A stretch of 16,603 bases of DNA from Candidatus Zixiibacteriota bacterium (GCA_011777135.1 JAABVY010000314.1:6618-23220), one strand, 5' to 3'. Shown: positions 6,511-14,558, numbered from the stretch's first letter. Notes: generated by a model not told the origin, from the sequence alone. Translations and numbers: made by a program.

Positions 6511-8820
6511 ATGGATGTCAAACAGCCCAGGCTGCGCGAAGACCTGATCATAAGCGAGCAGGTCCAGGCCGGACAAACTGTCTATATCGTTAAGGATCCA
6601 CAATCGAATCGGTATTTCAGGTTACGGGAGCCTGAGTACTTTCTGGCCAGTTCCCTGGATGGAAAAAAGACCCCCGAAGAAATCAGCTCGGAGTTCAACG
6701 AAAGGTTCGGCATGAGCATCACGCCTGAGCAGCTCAATGCTTTTATAGACAGCCTGGAAAGAAAAAATTTTCTTGAGACTTCAAAGGCTGAATATGCTGT
6801 CTTGCACAAAATCGGGGATGAGGACACACGATCATTCATAAGCAGGATATTATTTATAAAATTGAAGGCCTTCGACCCATCGCGCTTTCTTGAATGGTTG
6901 TACCGAAAATTCCGTTTCGCACTAAGCGCACCTTTTGTTGTGTTTTCCTTGATTGTAATTATCGCAGGTATACTTCAGGTCGCCGCAATGTTTTCCGAGC
7001 TTCCTCATACGATCTACCAAATATTTGGGATATCCTCTATTCCTATTATTATCATTGCAGTCTTTATCGTTGTGGCCCTGCATGAACTTGCCCATGCCCT
7101 TGTCTGCCGTCACTATGGTGGACGGGTGAGCGAAATGGGTTTCCTGCTCCTCTATTTTCAGGTCTGCTTCTACTGCAATCTCTCGGATTCATATCTCTTC
7201 AGGAAGAAAAGGCACCGAGTCTACACAATTCTGGCCGGACTATATATGCAGGCTTTTGTAGGGGCTTCCTCAATATTGCTGTGGAGAATTCTGAAGACCG
7301 GCACTATTGTGTCCGATATTCTCTTTCTTACAGCCTCGGTTGCCTTTATTACCCTTTTATTCAACCTGAATCCCTTATTGAAACTCGACGGCTACTATCT
7401 TCTAACCGATATTGTCGAAATCCCCAATTTACGCCAAAAAGCCTTCGGCTACCTTAAAAGCCTGCTGAAATCTATTTTTATAGGCCCGGACAGCTTCCGC
7501 AGGAGATTTACTAATCATGAACGCAGAGTCTTTCTTACTTATTCACTTCTGGCTATCCTTTATTCGCTGATATTATTTATCTGGCTGGGCGGCCTAGTCT
7601 ATCGGCTTCTGGTGGGGGCCTGGGGCGGGACAGGTTTTCTATTGTTTTTAGTGTTGCTTCTTATTATTTTCAATCAACCGATCTCAAATCTATTTAAATG
7701 GGTTGGGAGGATTTTCTCCAGACAGGGAGTGTCTATGCCAAAGTCTCTTAGGTTCTATATCTGGTTAATGGTTCTGGCCGCACTGGTTCTGCTGGCCATA
7801 TTCTATCCTGTCAATTTGAAGATCAATGCCCCTGTAACAATCGAACCTCTGGAGAAATTCATCGTCAGCGGAGGCGGTGACAGCCAGCTTGAGACCAAAT
7901 GGTTCAAGGGTGGTATTAATCAGAAACCTATTAATCGGGTATATCAGTTCAGTATCTCAGACTTTGCTGTACTCGATATTGAACCGACCAAAACTGTCGG
8001 CGCCACAGTCGACAGCGGGGATATCCTCCTGCAGATCTCCTCCAACCATTTCGAAAGCCAGCTGGAACAGACCAACGCCGAAATTCAGCGCGCCCGTGCC
8101 GAATACGAGCTGCTTCTGTCGGATCCCAAAGCGGCCGAGTTAGCGCGTGCGAGCGCAGCCCTGGAAGAGGAAAAGCTGAAGCAGATCAATGTCGAACAGG
8201 AGTACCAGCGTGCCAAAAAGATGTATGAGAAAGGTCTGATATCGGAAGAGGAGTGGGAGGCGGCCAAGACCACCCGCTATGTCCAGAATAAGAAAGTCGA
8301 TATATCGCAATCCGAGGTGGACCTTTTAAAAGAAGGTCCCAAAGCCGAAGAGCTTTTCAGCCAGGAAGCCGAGATCAGGAGACTGGAATCCAAGGCAGAA
8401 TATCTACGGGAACAAATCGCCGCCTGTACGATACGGGCGCCATTTTCAGGTACAATAACAAGATTCGGAGTTGATGATGAGTTGATCTCCATCAGCCGCA
8501 CCGATTCGGTCGAAGTGAATATCCGTGTGCCCGAAGACCAGATTGATATTCTGGCAGTGGATCAGGATATGAAATTCAGGGTGGCGGGGTATCCTCATAT
8601 ATCATTTATGGGAAAAGTTGACAAGGTAATAGCAAGTTCACACAGTAACGGCAGCGAAAGCCATTTCGTTGCAATCAGCACTGTTCCCAATTCACAGGGT
8701 CTCCTAAAAGATGGTATGGATGGCTATGCCAAGATTTATTGTGGCAAGACCAGCGTTGCCAATAATATTCTCAGAAAATTAGTGAGATTTTTTAGAGTTG
8801 AATTCTGGTCCTGGTTTTAA
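6511..8820 (+). CDS. PqqD-like domain / M50 membrane metalloprotease / HlyD-like adaptor fusion
   Basis: A 769-aa three-part protein. Residues about 15-95 resemble PqqD, the winged-helix RiPP recognition element: an N-terminal beta region, then SLDGKKTPEEISSEF and a C-terminal helix FIDSLERKNFLE. Residues about 125-440 are a polytopic membrane domain with the zinc site HELAH (191-195) and the downstream NPLLKLDGYY motif (Asp293), as in site-2/M50 peptidases of the YydH/COG1994 type. After a last membrane helix (about 410-432) comes a periplasmic HlyD-like adaptor: lipoyl-like half GATVDSGDILLQIS (497-510), a long coiled coil (about 515-640), then TIRAPFSGTITRFG (640-653) and a beta-barrel portion. 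Domain order suggests cytoplasmic peptide recognition, intramembrane cleavage and periplasmic hand-over. It starts 3 nt after the CLC stop without a clear SD. The 25-codon peptide gene lies 240 nt downstream. The substrate is unproven. Confidence 0.9.
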   Translation: MDVKQPRLREDLIISEQVQAGQTVYIVKDPQSNRYFRLREPEYFLASSLDGKKTPEEISSEFNERFGMSITPEQLNAFIDSLERKNFLETSKAEYAVLHKIGDEDTRSFISRILFIKLKAFDPSRFLEWLYRKFRFALSAPFVVFSLIVIIAGILQVAAMFSELPHTIYQIFGISSIPIIIIAVFIVVALHELAHALVCRHYGGRVSEMGFLLLYFQVCFYCNLSDSYLFRKKRHRVYTILAGLYMQAFVGASSILLWRILKTGTIVSDILFLTASVAFITLLFNLNPLLKLDGYYLLTDIVEIPNLRQKAFGYLKSLLKSIFIGPDSFRRRFTNHERRVFLTYSLLAILYSLILFIWLGGLVYRLLVGAWGGTGFLLFLVLLLIIFNQPISNLFKWVGRIFSRQGVSMPKSLRFYIWLMVLAALVLLAIFYPVNLKINAPVTIEPLEKFIVSGGGDSQLETKWFKGGINQKPINRVYQFSISDFAVLDIEPTKTVGATVDSGDILLQISSNHFESQLEQTNAEIQRARAEYELLLSDPKAAELARASAALEEEKLKQINVEQEYQRAKKMYEKGLISEEEWEAAKTTRYVQNKKVDISQSEVDLLKEGPKAEELFSQEAEIRRLESKAEYLREQIAACTIRAPFSGTITRFGVDDELISISRTDSVEVNIRVPEDQIDILAVDQDMKFRVAGYPHISFMGKVDKVIASSHSNGSESHFVAISTVPNSQGLLKDGMDGYAKIYCGKTSVANNILRKLVRFFRVEFWSWF

Positions 8821-8862
8821 AGTGCTCTCTGCAACTGAATGACATTAAGAATCTTACATTTT

Positions 8863-8886
8863 ACGCAAATTAATACGCTAATTAAG
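8863..8886 (+). repeat. Tandem 12-bp repeat ACGC(A/T)AATTAA(T/G)
   Basis: ACGCAAATTAAT (8863-8874) is followed directly by ACGCTAATTAAG (8875-8886), with 10 of 12 positions identical. It lies 35 nt upstream of the peptide promoter, so it may be an activator or repressor site. In an AT-rich spacer it could also be chance. Confidence 0.35.
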
Positions 8887-8920
8887 CAATATAAACAGAC
8901 TCGTAAGTGCATATTATTAC

Positions 8921-8949
8921 TTGACATACCTGAACATGATGTATATTAT
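8921..8949 (+). promoter_or_regulatory. Strong sigma-70 promoter of the 25-aa peptide gene
   Basis: A perfect -35 TTGACA (8921-8926), an optimal 17-nt spacer and -10 TATTAT (8944-8949, 5 of 6). Initiation is expected near 8956, giving a leader of about 105 nt. ACATGATG occurs twice, 25 nt apart (8934-8941 and 8959-8966), on both sides of the -10. GTGCAT (8907-8912) and ATGCAC (8952-8957) form a wide inverted repeat around the whole promoter. Both are operator-like. Confidence 0.82.
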
Positions 8950-9004
8950 AAATGCACTACATGATGAAATGCCTTTGGCTATAGGATTTAAAATTGAATA
9001 AAAA

Positions 9005-9032
9005 AAATACCATCCATTGGATGATGGTATTT
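9005..9032. promoter_or_regulatory. Leader hairpin upstream of the peptide gene; minus-strand terminator shape
   Basis: A 10-bp stem (9005-9014 with 9023-9032, core ATACCATC/GATGGTAT) and an 8-nt loop. It sits in the 5' leader, ending 17 nt before the SD. Read on the minus strand, the stem is followed by a run of T (complement of 9000-9007), which is the form of an intrinsic terminator for transcripts coming from the kinase gene. Its role on the plus strand (mRNA stability, attenuation or none) is open. Confidence 0.6.
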
Positions 9033-9060
9033 ACCGGTCACTTCTACATAGGAGGTGCTA

Positions 9061-9138
9061 ATGGAATTCTACGAACTGCTGATTGAGGAATTGGAAGAGA
9101 AGGTTGCTCCGATCAGTATTAGCCAGGGCGGACAATAA
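9061..9138 (+). CDS. 25-aa acidic peptide, candidate precursor or signalling peptide
   Basis: A small ORF beginning MEFYELLIEELEEKV and ending APISISQGGQ, with net charge about -5. Residues 2-14 would form an acidic amphipathic helix. The last 11 residues are uncharged, with two Ser, two Ile and a Gly-Gly-Gln end, and contain no Cys, Thr, Trp or Arg. Support for translation is strong: AGGAGGT 5 nt before the ATG, a near-consensus promoter and a hairpin after the stop. The shape (acidic helical leader, short polar tail) fits a RiPP-like precursor. The upstream protein on the same strand carries a PqqD-like leader-binding domain and a peptidase. No known precursor family is recognised, and no modification enzyme is visible in the window. 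It could instead be a regulatory microprotein or a translated leader. Confidence 0.7.
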   Translation: MEFYELLIEELEEKVAPISISQGGQ

Positions 9139-9160
9139 GTCAGCCCATTTGACCGGATAC

Positions 9161-9194
9161 AGGCCGCCCCTCAGGGCGGCCTCTCTATTTCTGT
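9161..9194 (+). terminator. GC hairpin between the convergent peptide and kinase genes
   Basis: A 9-bp perfect stem AGGCCGCCC / GGGCGGCCT (9161-9169, 9174-9182), loop CTCA, followed on the plus strand by an interrupted pyrimidine tract (CTCTATTTCTGT). It lies 22 nt after the peptide stop and overlaps the region just past the kinase stop. It is probably the terminator of the peptide unit, and on the minus strand it may act as a 3'-end stabiliser, since no T tract follows there. Confidence 0.65.
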
Positions 9195-12100
9195 CCCATA
9201 CGCTCCGCCAGCTCCATAATTTCTTTCTTCAATAAAACGGCCATCGGCTGCTGCAGAAAAACCTGGAGATAATCTTTTCTATTGATTGTCTCAGCCATAG
9301 ATTTAAGAATCGTGACCGCTTTTTTGAAATTTACATAAGCTTCCTCATAATTGAGAAGTGTGCGCTCAATTTTTCCCTGGCAGTACTTGATTTTCCAGAG
9401 CAGGTTACTGCGGTTCTGGGTTTCCGCCAGGTTCGAGGCCTCAGACAATAAATCCTGGCCTCTATCGTAGAGGCCGTCAATTATAGCCAACCGTCCCTGA
9501 AGATAAAGGAATATTGGTTTCATGGTCTGGTTGACCGGTTTTGCTGTCAGCATGCTGGCATATTCCATATCAACATCCACCATGCTCTTTGTCTCGATTG
9601 CGTAATAGAGTCGATTCATAATAAGCTGACAGGCCAGATTGTCCGATTTTACCTGAGGCAACATTTCCTCCGCCGCACGGATCAATTTCGCTGCGGATTC
9701 ATAATCCCTGCTCAGATTTATCAAACCTTCTATTTTAAACAGGAGTAAAGCAAATAGAAGCTTCTTGTCCTCTCCGGAATTTGCTATCTTAGCCGCTTTC
9801 TCATAAGCAATCCAGTATTGCTCGGCAGCGTTCAAATTGATATAGAGCCGCCCAAAATTACGGTATATTTCAAATTCCAGCAGATCATCGGAGATATTAT
9901 CGACTATCTGTCTGGCCTGATGCAGGTAGAGATCGGCTCTCTGCAGGCTGCCGGTCTCTGTATGGATCAGCCCCAGATGACGCAGGAAGAGCGCCTGTGT
10001 GGGCAGGGCTTCCAGCTCACGTGCCAGTGCCAGACCTTCCGAAGCCAGCGATTCTACTTTTTGGAAATGGCCCAGTGAGATTTCGCAATTCCCGATGTTA
10101 TCCAGGTTAAAAAGCATCTCTCTCTTGGAATCGATCTCCCGATTGATCTTCAGGGAATCATAGAGATATACCAGCGCTTGAGGAATATCACCTAGTTCCT
10201 GATAAACTGCCCCGAGATTGTTGTAAGTGCGGGCAAGCTCCGGGCGGTCATTGATCTGCTTTTTTATCTCGATCGATTGCTTGTAGTAATCGATGGTTTT
10301 ATCCAGCTCATTCTTATAAATATAGCATGAGCCGATGTTATTGAGGGTCGAGCCGCGCTCCTTTAAAAGATTCAACTCCTCTTGAATCTCCAGGGCCTTA
10401 TGATAATTCTCCAGGGCCAGATCGATTTTTGAACCTACCCAGTATATATTTCCGATATTGTTATATGTATGCGAAAGCTCCACCCGGTTGCCCAGGCTCT
10501 CATATATTTCCAGCGCTTTTTGCAGAGCCCTCAGGCCCTTTTTATAATCACGGGCGGCCTTATAAACATCACCGGCATACTTGTATGCTCGCGCTACTAT
10601 TTCCTTTTCCTGAAGCCTCTTTTTCATGCGAATTATTCTGGCAAACGATTTCAAGCTTTTGCTGCTGTGTCCCAGTCTGTTTTCAATATCACCGCGGGTG
10701 ACCAGCAATCTGGCTTGATGGGTGAGGGTGTCGGTATGTTCTGCCATACTCTCGGCCAGTTCCAGGCTTGAGGCAACCATTTTTAGCGCCACACGGAACT
10801 TCTCATTGGATATCAGCCACTCTGATGCCCTCAGAGTCCATTTGACCGAATCGTCCAGCTTAGGCGCACAGGTGTAGTTATGCGCAAGGCTCAGTGCGCG
10901 CTCCTCATGCCCGACGCTGATGCCGTTATGTTCCAGTATGGAAGCTGCTTTGAGATGAAGTTTTTTCAAATTCTCCGGGGAATGAGTATTTACCAGCCCG
11001 ACCCTGAGCATCTCATTCTTGAAATAATAATTCTCTCCCTTGCGCTTGAATATTGATGAGTTTGCCATCTCATGCAGCAAAGCGTCAGGATTATCAACTG
11101 AATCACCCAGATATTTCAGCACAAAGATGCGGTCGAAACCATAACGCATCGGTGCCAGCCCGGCGGCTGCATCGAAGAGCCTGCGGGGCAGTCGGCCCAG
11201 ACTTTCCACAGCCTTTTTCTGTAAATCTTCAGGCAATGGCCAGGAAACAAATTTAACAAAATCGACGTCCCAGCGGTCACCCTTGAATTTTATAATGCCT
11301 TCGTCCTGAAGGTCCTGCAGTGCGGAAATCAATCCGGAGATATTATATGAGCTTATCGCTCTTAACTTATCCATGATTTCCTGATTTATAAGTTCCTCGT
11401 CAAACCACTTCTCCAGATCGGGCATAATATCGATCTCGACCGCCTGGGCATTATCGGGAATACCGCAGATTCCAAATTCCGGTCTTAAGACAAGATTATA
11501 ATCCGTAATATCCTGTTCCGAATCACTGTCATAATAGCGGCCTCCCGCTTTGAGTCGATGGACTCTTATTAAAGCCTTTTTTACCGATTTTGGAGAAACA
11601 CACAGCTGTCTTGTATCGCCAACGGCATCACTCTCGGTGAATACACTGTAATATTCCCCCTGGAGTCGAGCCCTAAGGAGTTGAGAAAACCTCCTGAGTA
11701 CTATCTCGTCCTTAAAAACAAAAAGCCTGCCCAAATCCATAAGCTTATTTCTTTCAAATAACCTGGCCAGTTTGATGCCTATCAGACTTTCTATCAATTC
11801 AGCCGGATCTATGATCAACGAATCCTGATTAATGATTTTTCCAATTTCGCAGGCAACCTCAAACACCGAGTCAGGACGGTCGTCAGGATCTTTTTCCAGA
11901 AGTTTGAGAGTCAGATCAATAAATTCCGGCGGATATTTCGAGTACTCTTCATTTATGGGCGGAATCGGTTTTTCCAGTTTATCGGAGATAATCATGAGGG
12001 GATCGTCTCCGGTGTACGGTACCTTCCCGGTTATCAGCTTGTAGAAAATGACGCCCAGGCTGTAAAGGTCGGATTTCTTATCCGGTTGTCTCGACTCAAA

Positions 12101-12634
12101 AAGCTCCGGAGCCATATATTCTACAGTACCGGCCAGCCTCCTATCCGGATTTTCAGGATTGAAATTGACTGTCAGGCCCAAATCCAGGAGTTTGACATCT
12201 GCTTCTCCGCCGCGTTCAATGGTCTTGATATTTTCCGGCTTGAGATCGTTGTGGATCAGGTTGAAGAAATGCAGGAACGACAGGGAGCATGTGACCTTAT
12301 AACAAATCTTGAGAATTAAATCAATATGTCCGGACACAATTTCGTTCTCAATATTACCGCTATCCAGCAGTTCCATGGTATAGAAAGGAAGATTGCTCTC
12401 ATTGTAACCATAATCATATACCTTTACCAGATTGCCGCTGGCCAGCTTCTGGATCAGAAAGTATTCACTAAAGAAGGCATTGTCATCGAGAGAGTCTGAA
12501 TCCTGATTAGTAAAAAGCTTTAAGGCGAGATTTTTTTTCAGGTGTTTATCGTAAACAGCATATACTTCGCCCCCACCCCCTGAGCCAATCATATTCACCA
12601 GCTCATACCGTTCGGCAAGGTATAAGTCTTTCAT
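9185..12634 (-). CDS. Ser/Thr protein kinase with degenerate NTPase-like middle and TPR array
   Basis: A 1149-aa cytoplasmic signalling protein. The Hanks-type kinase domain (about 9-270) looks catalytically intact: Gly-rich loop GSGGGGEVY (17-25), ATP-binding K39 (LALKLF), catalytic loop HNDLKPEN (D130, N135), metal-binding D151 in DLG, and GTVEYMAPE before the P+1 region. The middle (about 280-600) resembles the winged-helix half of STAND/MalT-like regulators, but I find no Walker A or B motif, so any ATPase there looks lost. From about 640 to the end there are many TPR units (ELSHTYNNIGNIYWVGSKID; ARTYNNLGAVYQELGDIPQA), a protein-binding solenoid. No membrane segment is present. AAGGA lies 5 nt before the ATG, and the histidine-kinase stop is only 11 nt upstream, so the two kinases are almost certainly one operon. 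Substrates are unknown. Confidence 0.92.
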   Translation of the reverse strand: MKDLYLAERYELVNMIGSGGGGEVYAVYDKHLKKNLALKLFTNQDSDSLDDNAFFSEYFLIQKLASGNLVKVYDYGYNESNLPFYTMELLDSGNIENEIVSGHIDLILKICYKVTCSLSFLHFFNLIHNDLKPENIKTIERGGEADVKLLDLGLTVNFNPENPDRRLAGTVEYMAPELFESRQPDKKSDLYSLGVIFYKLITGKVPYTGDDPLMIISDKLEKPIPPINEEYSKYPPEFIDLTLKLLEKDPDDRPDSVFEVACEIGKIINQDSLIIDPAELIESLIGIKLARLFERNKLMDLGRLFVFKDEIVLRRFSQLLRARLQGEYYSVFTESDAVGDTRQLCVSPKSVKKALIRVHRLKAGGRYYDSDSEQDITDYNLVLRPEFGICGIPDNAQAVEIDIMPDLEKWFDEELINQEIMDKLRAISSYNISGLISALQDLQDEGIIKFKGDRWDVDFVKFVSWPLPEDLQKKAVESLGRLPRRLFDAAAGLAPMRYGFDRIFVLKYLGDSVDNPDALLHEMANSSIFKRKGENYYFKNEMLRVGLVNTHSPENLKKLHLKAASILEHNGISVGHEERALSLAHNYTCAPKLDDSVKWTLRASEWLISNEKFRVALKMVASSLELAESMAEHTDTLTHQARLLVTRGDIENRLGHSSKSLKSFARIIRMKKRLQEKEIVARAYKYAGDVYKAARDYKKGLRALQKALEIYESLGNRVELSHTYNNIGNIYWVGSKIDLALENYHKALEIQEELNLLKERGSTLNNIGSCYIYKNELDKTIDYYKQSIEIKKQINDRPELARTYNNLGAVYQELGDIPQALVYLYDSLKINREIDSKREMLFNLDNIGNCEISLGHFQKVESLASEGLALARELEALPTQALFLRHLGLIHTETGSLQRADLYLHQARQIVDNISDDLLEFEIYRNFGRLYINLNAAEQYWIAYEKAAKIANSGEDKKLLFALLLFKIEGLINLSRDYESAAKLIRAAEEMLPQVKSDNLACQLIMNRLYYAIETKSMVDVDMEYASMLTAKPVNQTMKPIFLYLQGRLAIIDGLYDRGQDLLSEASNLAETQNRSNLLWKIKYCQGKIERTLLNYEEAYVNFKKAVTILKSMAETINRKDYLQVFLQQPMAVLLKKEIMELAERMGQK

Positions 12635-12645
12635 CGAGTCCTTCG

Positions 12646-14439
12646 TTACTTCGGCTGGCGGACTGGAATTGTAATTTTAAATGTCGTATTCTCATTAGGC
12701 ACACTATCGATTTCGATATGGCCAAAATGATTTTCGATGATTCTTCTGCAATTCGCCAATCCCAGGCCATGCCCGTCAGGTTTGGTCGTGAACCCGGGTT
12801 CAAATATTTTCTCTATGACTCTGGGTTCAATGCCGGGACCATTATCACTAATTTTTAGTACCACCTTTTCACTCTCACCCTTTTTCAGACTGGCGTCTAT
12901 ACTTATTGCCCCTTTTCTATCCTTTACGCTATCGATCGCATCGCTGGCATTATAGATAATATTCAGAAGTACCTGCTGAATCTGACCCACATCCATCTCG
13001 ACAGCAGGAATATCATGCGAAATATCCACCGCGAATTCGATCCCTTTGAATTTCTTCTGTGGCTTGATCGAGAAGAGCAGGTCCTCCACAAGCTTCCTGA
13101 TATCGTAGGCAACGATTTCCTTCTCCAGCTTGGAGAAATCCATCAAGCCGTCAGTGAAACGCTTGATTTTGGAAATGTTTTCCAGTATGGCGTTGCTGTT
13201 ACGTTCGAGTCTATCGAATTTTCCGGATTGAATATTGCGCACCATCAACTCGGCGCTGTTGGATATAATTGCCAGATAGTTATTGAGCTCGTGCCCGATA
13301 GAGGCGGCCATCTCTCCCCGCGCTACAAGTTTCTCCGAAAGCATCACATAATTCTCGAGGATTACCTTCTCAGTGATGTCCTCAATCACGATAATCAAGC
13401 TCTCCTGATTTTCCGCCTCATTTTCAAGAGGAGTGATCTTTACGTTCAATACCTTCTCATCATCATTCACCCTGTAATAGTAACGAGTGTCCTCGAAGGC
13501 ATTGCGGCTTTCGAAAGTCAGATCGAGATTTCTCTTCCAGTAACCGGTTTGATCCTCGCTCAAAAGGTCGAAGAAGCGGGCTCCAATGATTTCGCCGTGG
13601 AAGCTCGGTGTTCGCTTTGAGGGCGGAGTGAGGATTTCAAAAGCGGCTTCGTTCAAACTGGTGACATCCAGATTTTGATTAACCACTATGATTCCAACCG
13701 GCGTCTGGTTTACAATATTTTCGTTATATCTCTTCAGTGCCAGAAGGTTTTCATAGAGCTTGGCATTTTCGATAGCAATCGCGGCCTGCTCTGCGAAAAG
13801 CTCGAAGAGATAGAGATCGCTTTGTAGAAAGACTTTGGCCTCAGTGCTATTGTCCAGGTATACCACGCCTATGATTTTCTCTTTGATCTTGAGCGGCACG
13901 CACATGATCGAGCGCAGGTTCAATTCCGCAATCGATTTCTGCTTCGAATATTTTTCATCCGCCTGGGCATCTGAGGTATAGATCGATACACCAGTATGGG
14001 CAACTTTATTCGCGATCGAATTTGAAATCTTGAAATCGTCTGCCATAAGGCCATCTCGGGCGATATTGTGCAGGGTTTTAAATTGCAGTTCACCGGATTC
14101 ATCCAGGAGCATCAAGAATCCGCGTTCAGCCTGCAAAAGCTCAACCGCATGCTCCAGCACCTTGTGCAATATATCATCCAGAACCAGGGAGGAATTGATC
14201 GCCTGGGAAATATCCAGTATGGCCTTCAAGTCCGCAGTACGGGTCTCCGATAAGCTGGATTTCTCAGCAAGCGTCGGGTACTTGTTCTCTATCGATGACA
14301 GGCTGGACTCCATCTCTGATAAAAGATCGAGCTCGATCATTGGATCAGTATCGTCATCTTTCTTCTTTTTACCGGAGGCCGGGGTATAGATTTTATCCGT
14401 CTCTTCCAGCCCGGGGTTATCGTGCTTTTTAAAGCTCAT
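12646..14439 (-). CDS. Cytoplasmic GAF-PAS sensor histidine kinase (NtrB-like transmitter)
   Basis: A 597-aa soluble sensor kinase. After a charged N-terminal stretch comes a GAF domain (about 70-230: SLVLDDILHKVLEHAVELLQ, then IMCVPLKIKEKIIGVVYLDN), a PAS domain (about 240-365: NQTPVGIIVVNQNLDVTSLN) and the transmitter. The phospho-accepting His lies in SIGHELNNYLAIISN, an NtrB-type H-box. The ATPase has the N box (NIIYNASDAI), G1 (DNGPGI), F box (FEPGFTTK) and G2 (GHGLGL). No receiver domain and no membrane segments are present, so the input is an intracellular ligand or partner. The frame extends to a GTG at 14454, but the ATG at 14439 has AGGT 6-7 nt upstream and is preferred. The Ser/Thr kinase gene follows after 11 nt. 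No cognate response regulator is in view. Confidence 0.93.
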   Translation of the reverse strand: MSFKKHDNPGLEETDKIYTPASGKKKKDDDTDPMIELDLLSEMESSLSSIENKYPTLAEKSSLSETRTADLKAILDISQAINSSLVLDDILHKVLEHAVELLQAERGFLMLLDESGELQFKTLHNIARDGLMADDFKISNSIANKVAHTGVSIYTSDAQADEKYSKQKSIAELNLRSIMCVPLKIKEKIIGVVYLDNSTEAKVFLQSDLYLFELFAEQAAIAIENAKLYENLLALKRYNENIVNQTPVGIIVVNQNLDVTSLNEAAFEILTPPSKRTPSFHGEIIGARFFDLLSEDQTGYWKRNLDLTFESRNAFEDTRYYYRVNDDEKVLNVKITPLENEAENQESLIIVIEDITEKVILENYVMLSEKLVARGEMAASIGHELNNYLAIISNSAELMVRNIQSGKFDRLERNSNAILENISKIKRFTDGLMDFSKLEKEIVAYDIRKLVEDLLFSIKPQKKFKGIEFAVDISHDIPAVEMDVGQIQQVLLNIIYNASDAIDSVKDRKGAISIDASLKKGESEKVVLKISDNGPGIEPRVIEKIFEPGFTTKPDGHGLGLANCRRIIENHFGHIEIDSVPNENTTFKITIPVRQPK

Positions 14440-14492
14440 ATATATACCTGCCACATAGTTTTATATTATCAGTTTAATTATCGGAAGGGCGG

Positions 14493-14508
14493 GGGTAAAC
14501 GTTAACCC
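14493..14508. promoter_or_regulatory. 16-bp palindrome upstream of the histidine-kinase gene
   Basis: GGGTAAACGTTAACCC is symmetric at 14 of 16 positions. It lies about 55 nt upstream of the chosen start of the histidine-kinase gene, in the only gap where its promoter can be. A second dyad, ATAAGA-N6-TCTTAT (14511-14528), follows within 3 nt. Both look like protein-binding sites. I find no convincing -35/-10 pair here. Confidence 0.45.
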
Positions 14509-14528
14509 TAATAAGATTAAAGTCTTAT

Positions 14529-14550
14529 CAAAAAGTCGGTTTGACTTACC
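14529..14550 (-). terminator. Weak intrinsic terminator after the DUF4390-like gene
   Basis: On the minus strand AAGTC-AAACC-GACTT (14547-14533) is followed by a short T run. The stem is only 5-6 bp, but it starts 12 nt after the stop of the gene at 14559, the expected place. Confidence 0.4.
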
Positions 14551-14558
14551 AATGTTTC

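Noticed and set aside
8961..8984. Seven-residue leader ORF (MMKCLWL) at the 5' end of the peptide transcript
   Set aside because: No SD and no repeated control codons. Initiation so close to the predicted transcript start is possible but unsupported.
8993..9085. 30-codon TTG ORF overlapping the peptide gene
   Set aside because: It runs through the leader hairpin and the SD of the real peptide ORF, with no good SD of its own.
13015..13620. 201-codon plus-strand ORF inside the histidine-kinase gene
   Set aside because: It lies antisense to conserved transmitter and PAS coding sequence, has no SD and shows no recognisable protein pattern.
14440..14454. GTG at 14454 as the histidine-kinase start
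   Set aside because: No SD in front of it, whereas the ATG at 14439 has AGGT at suitable spacing.
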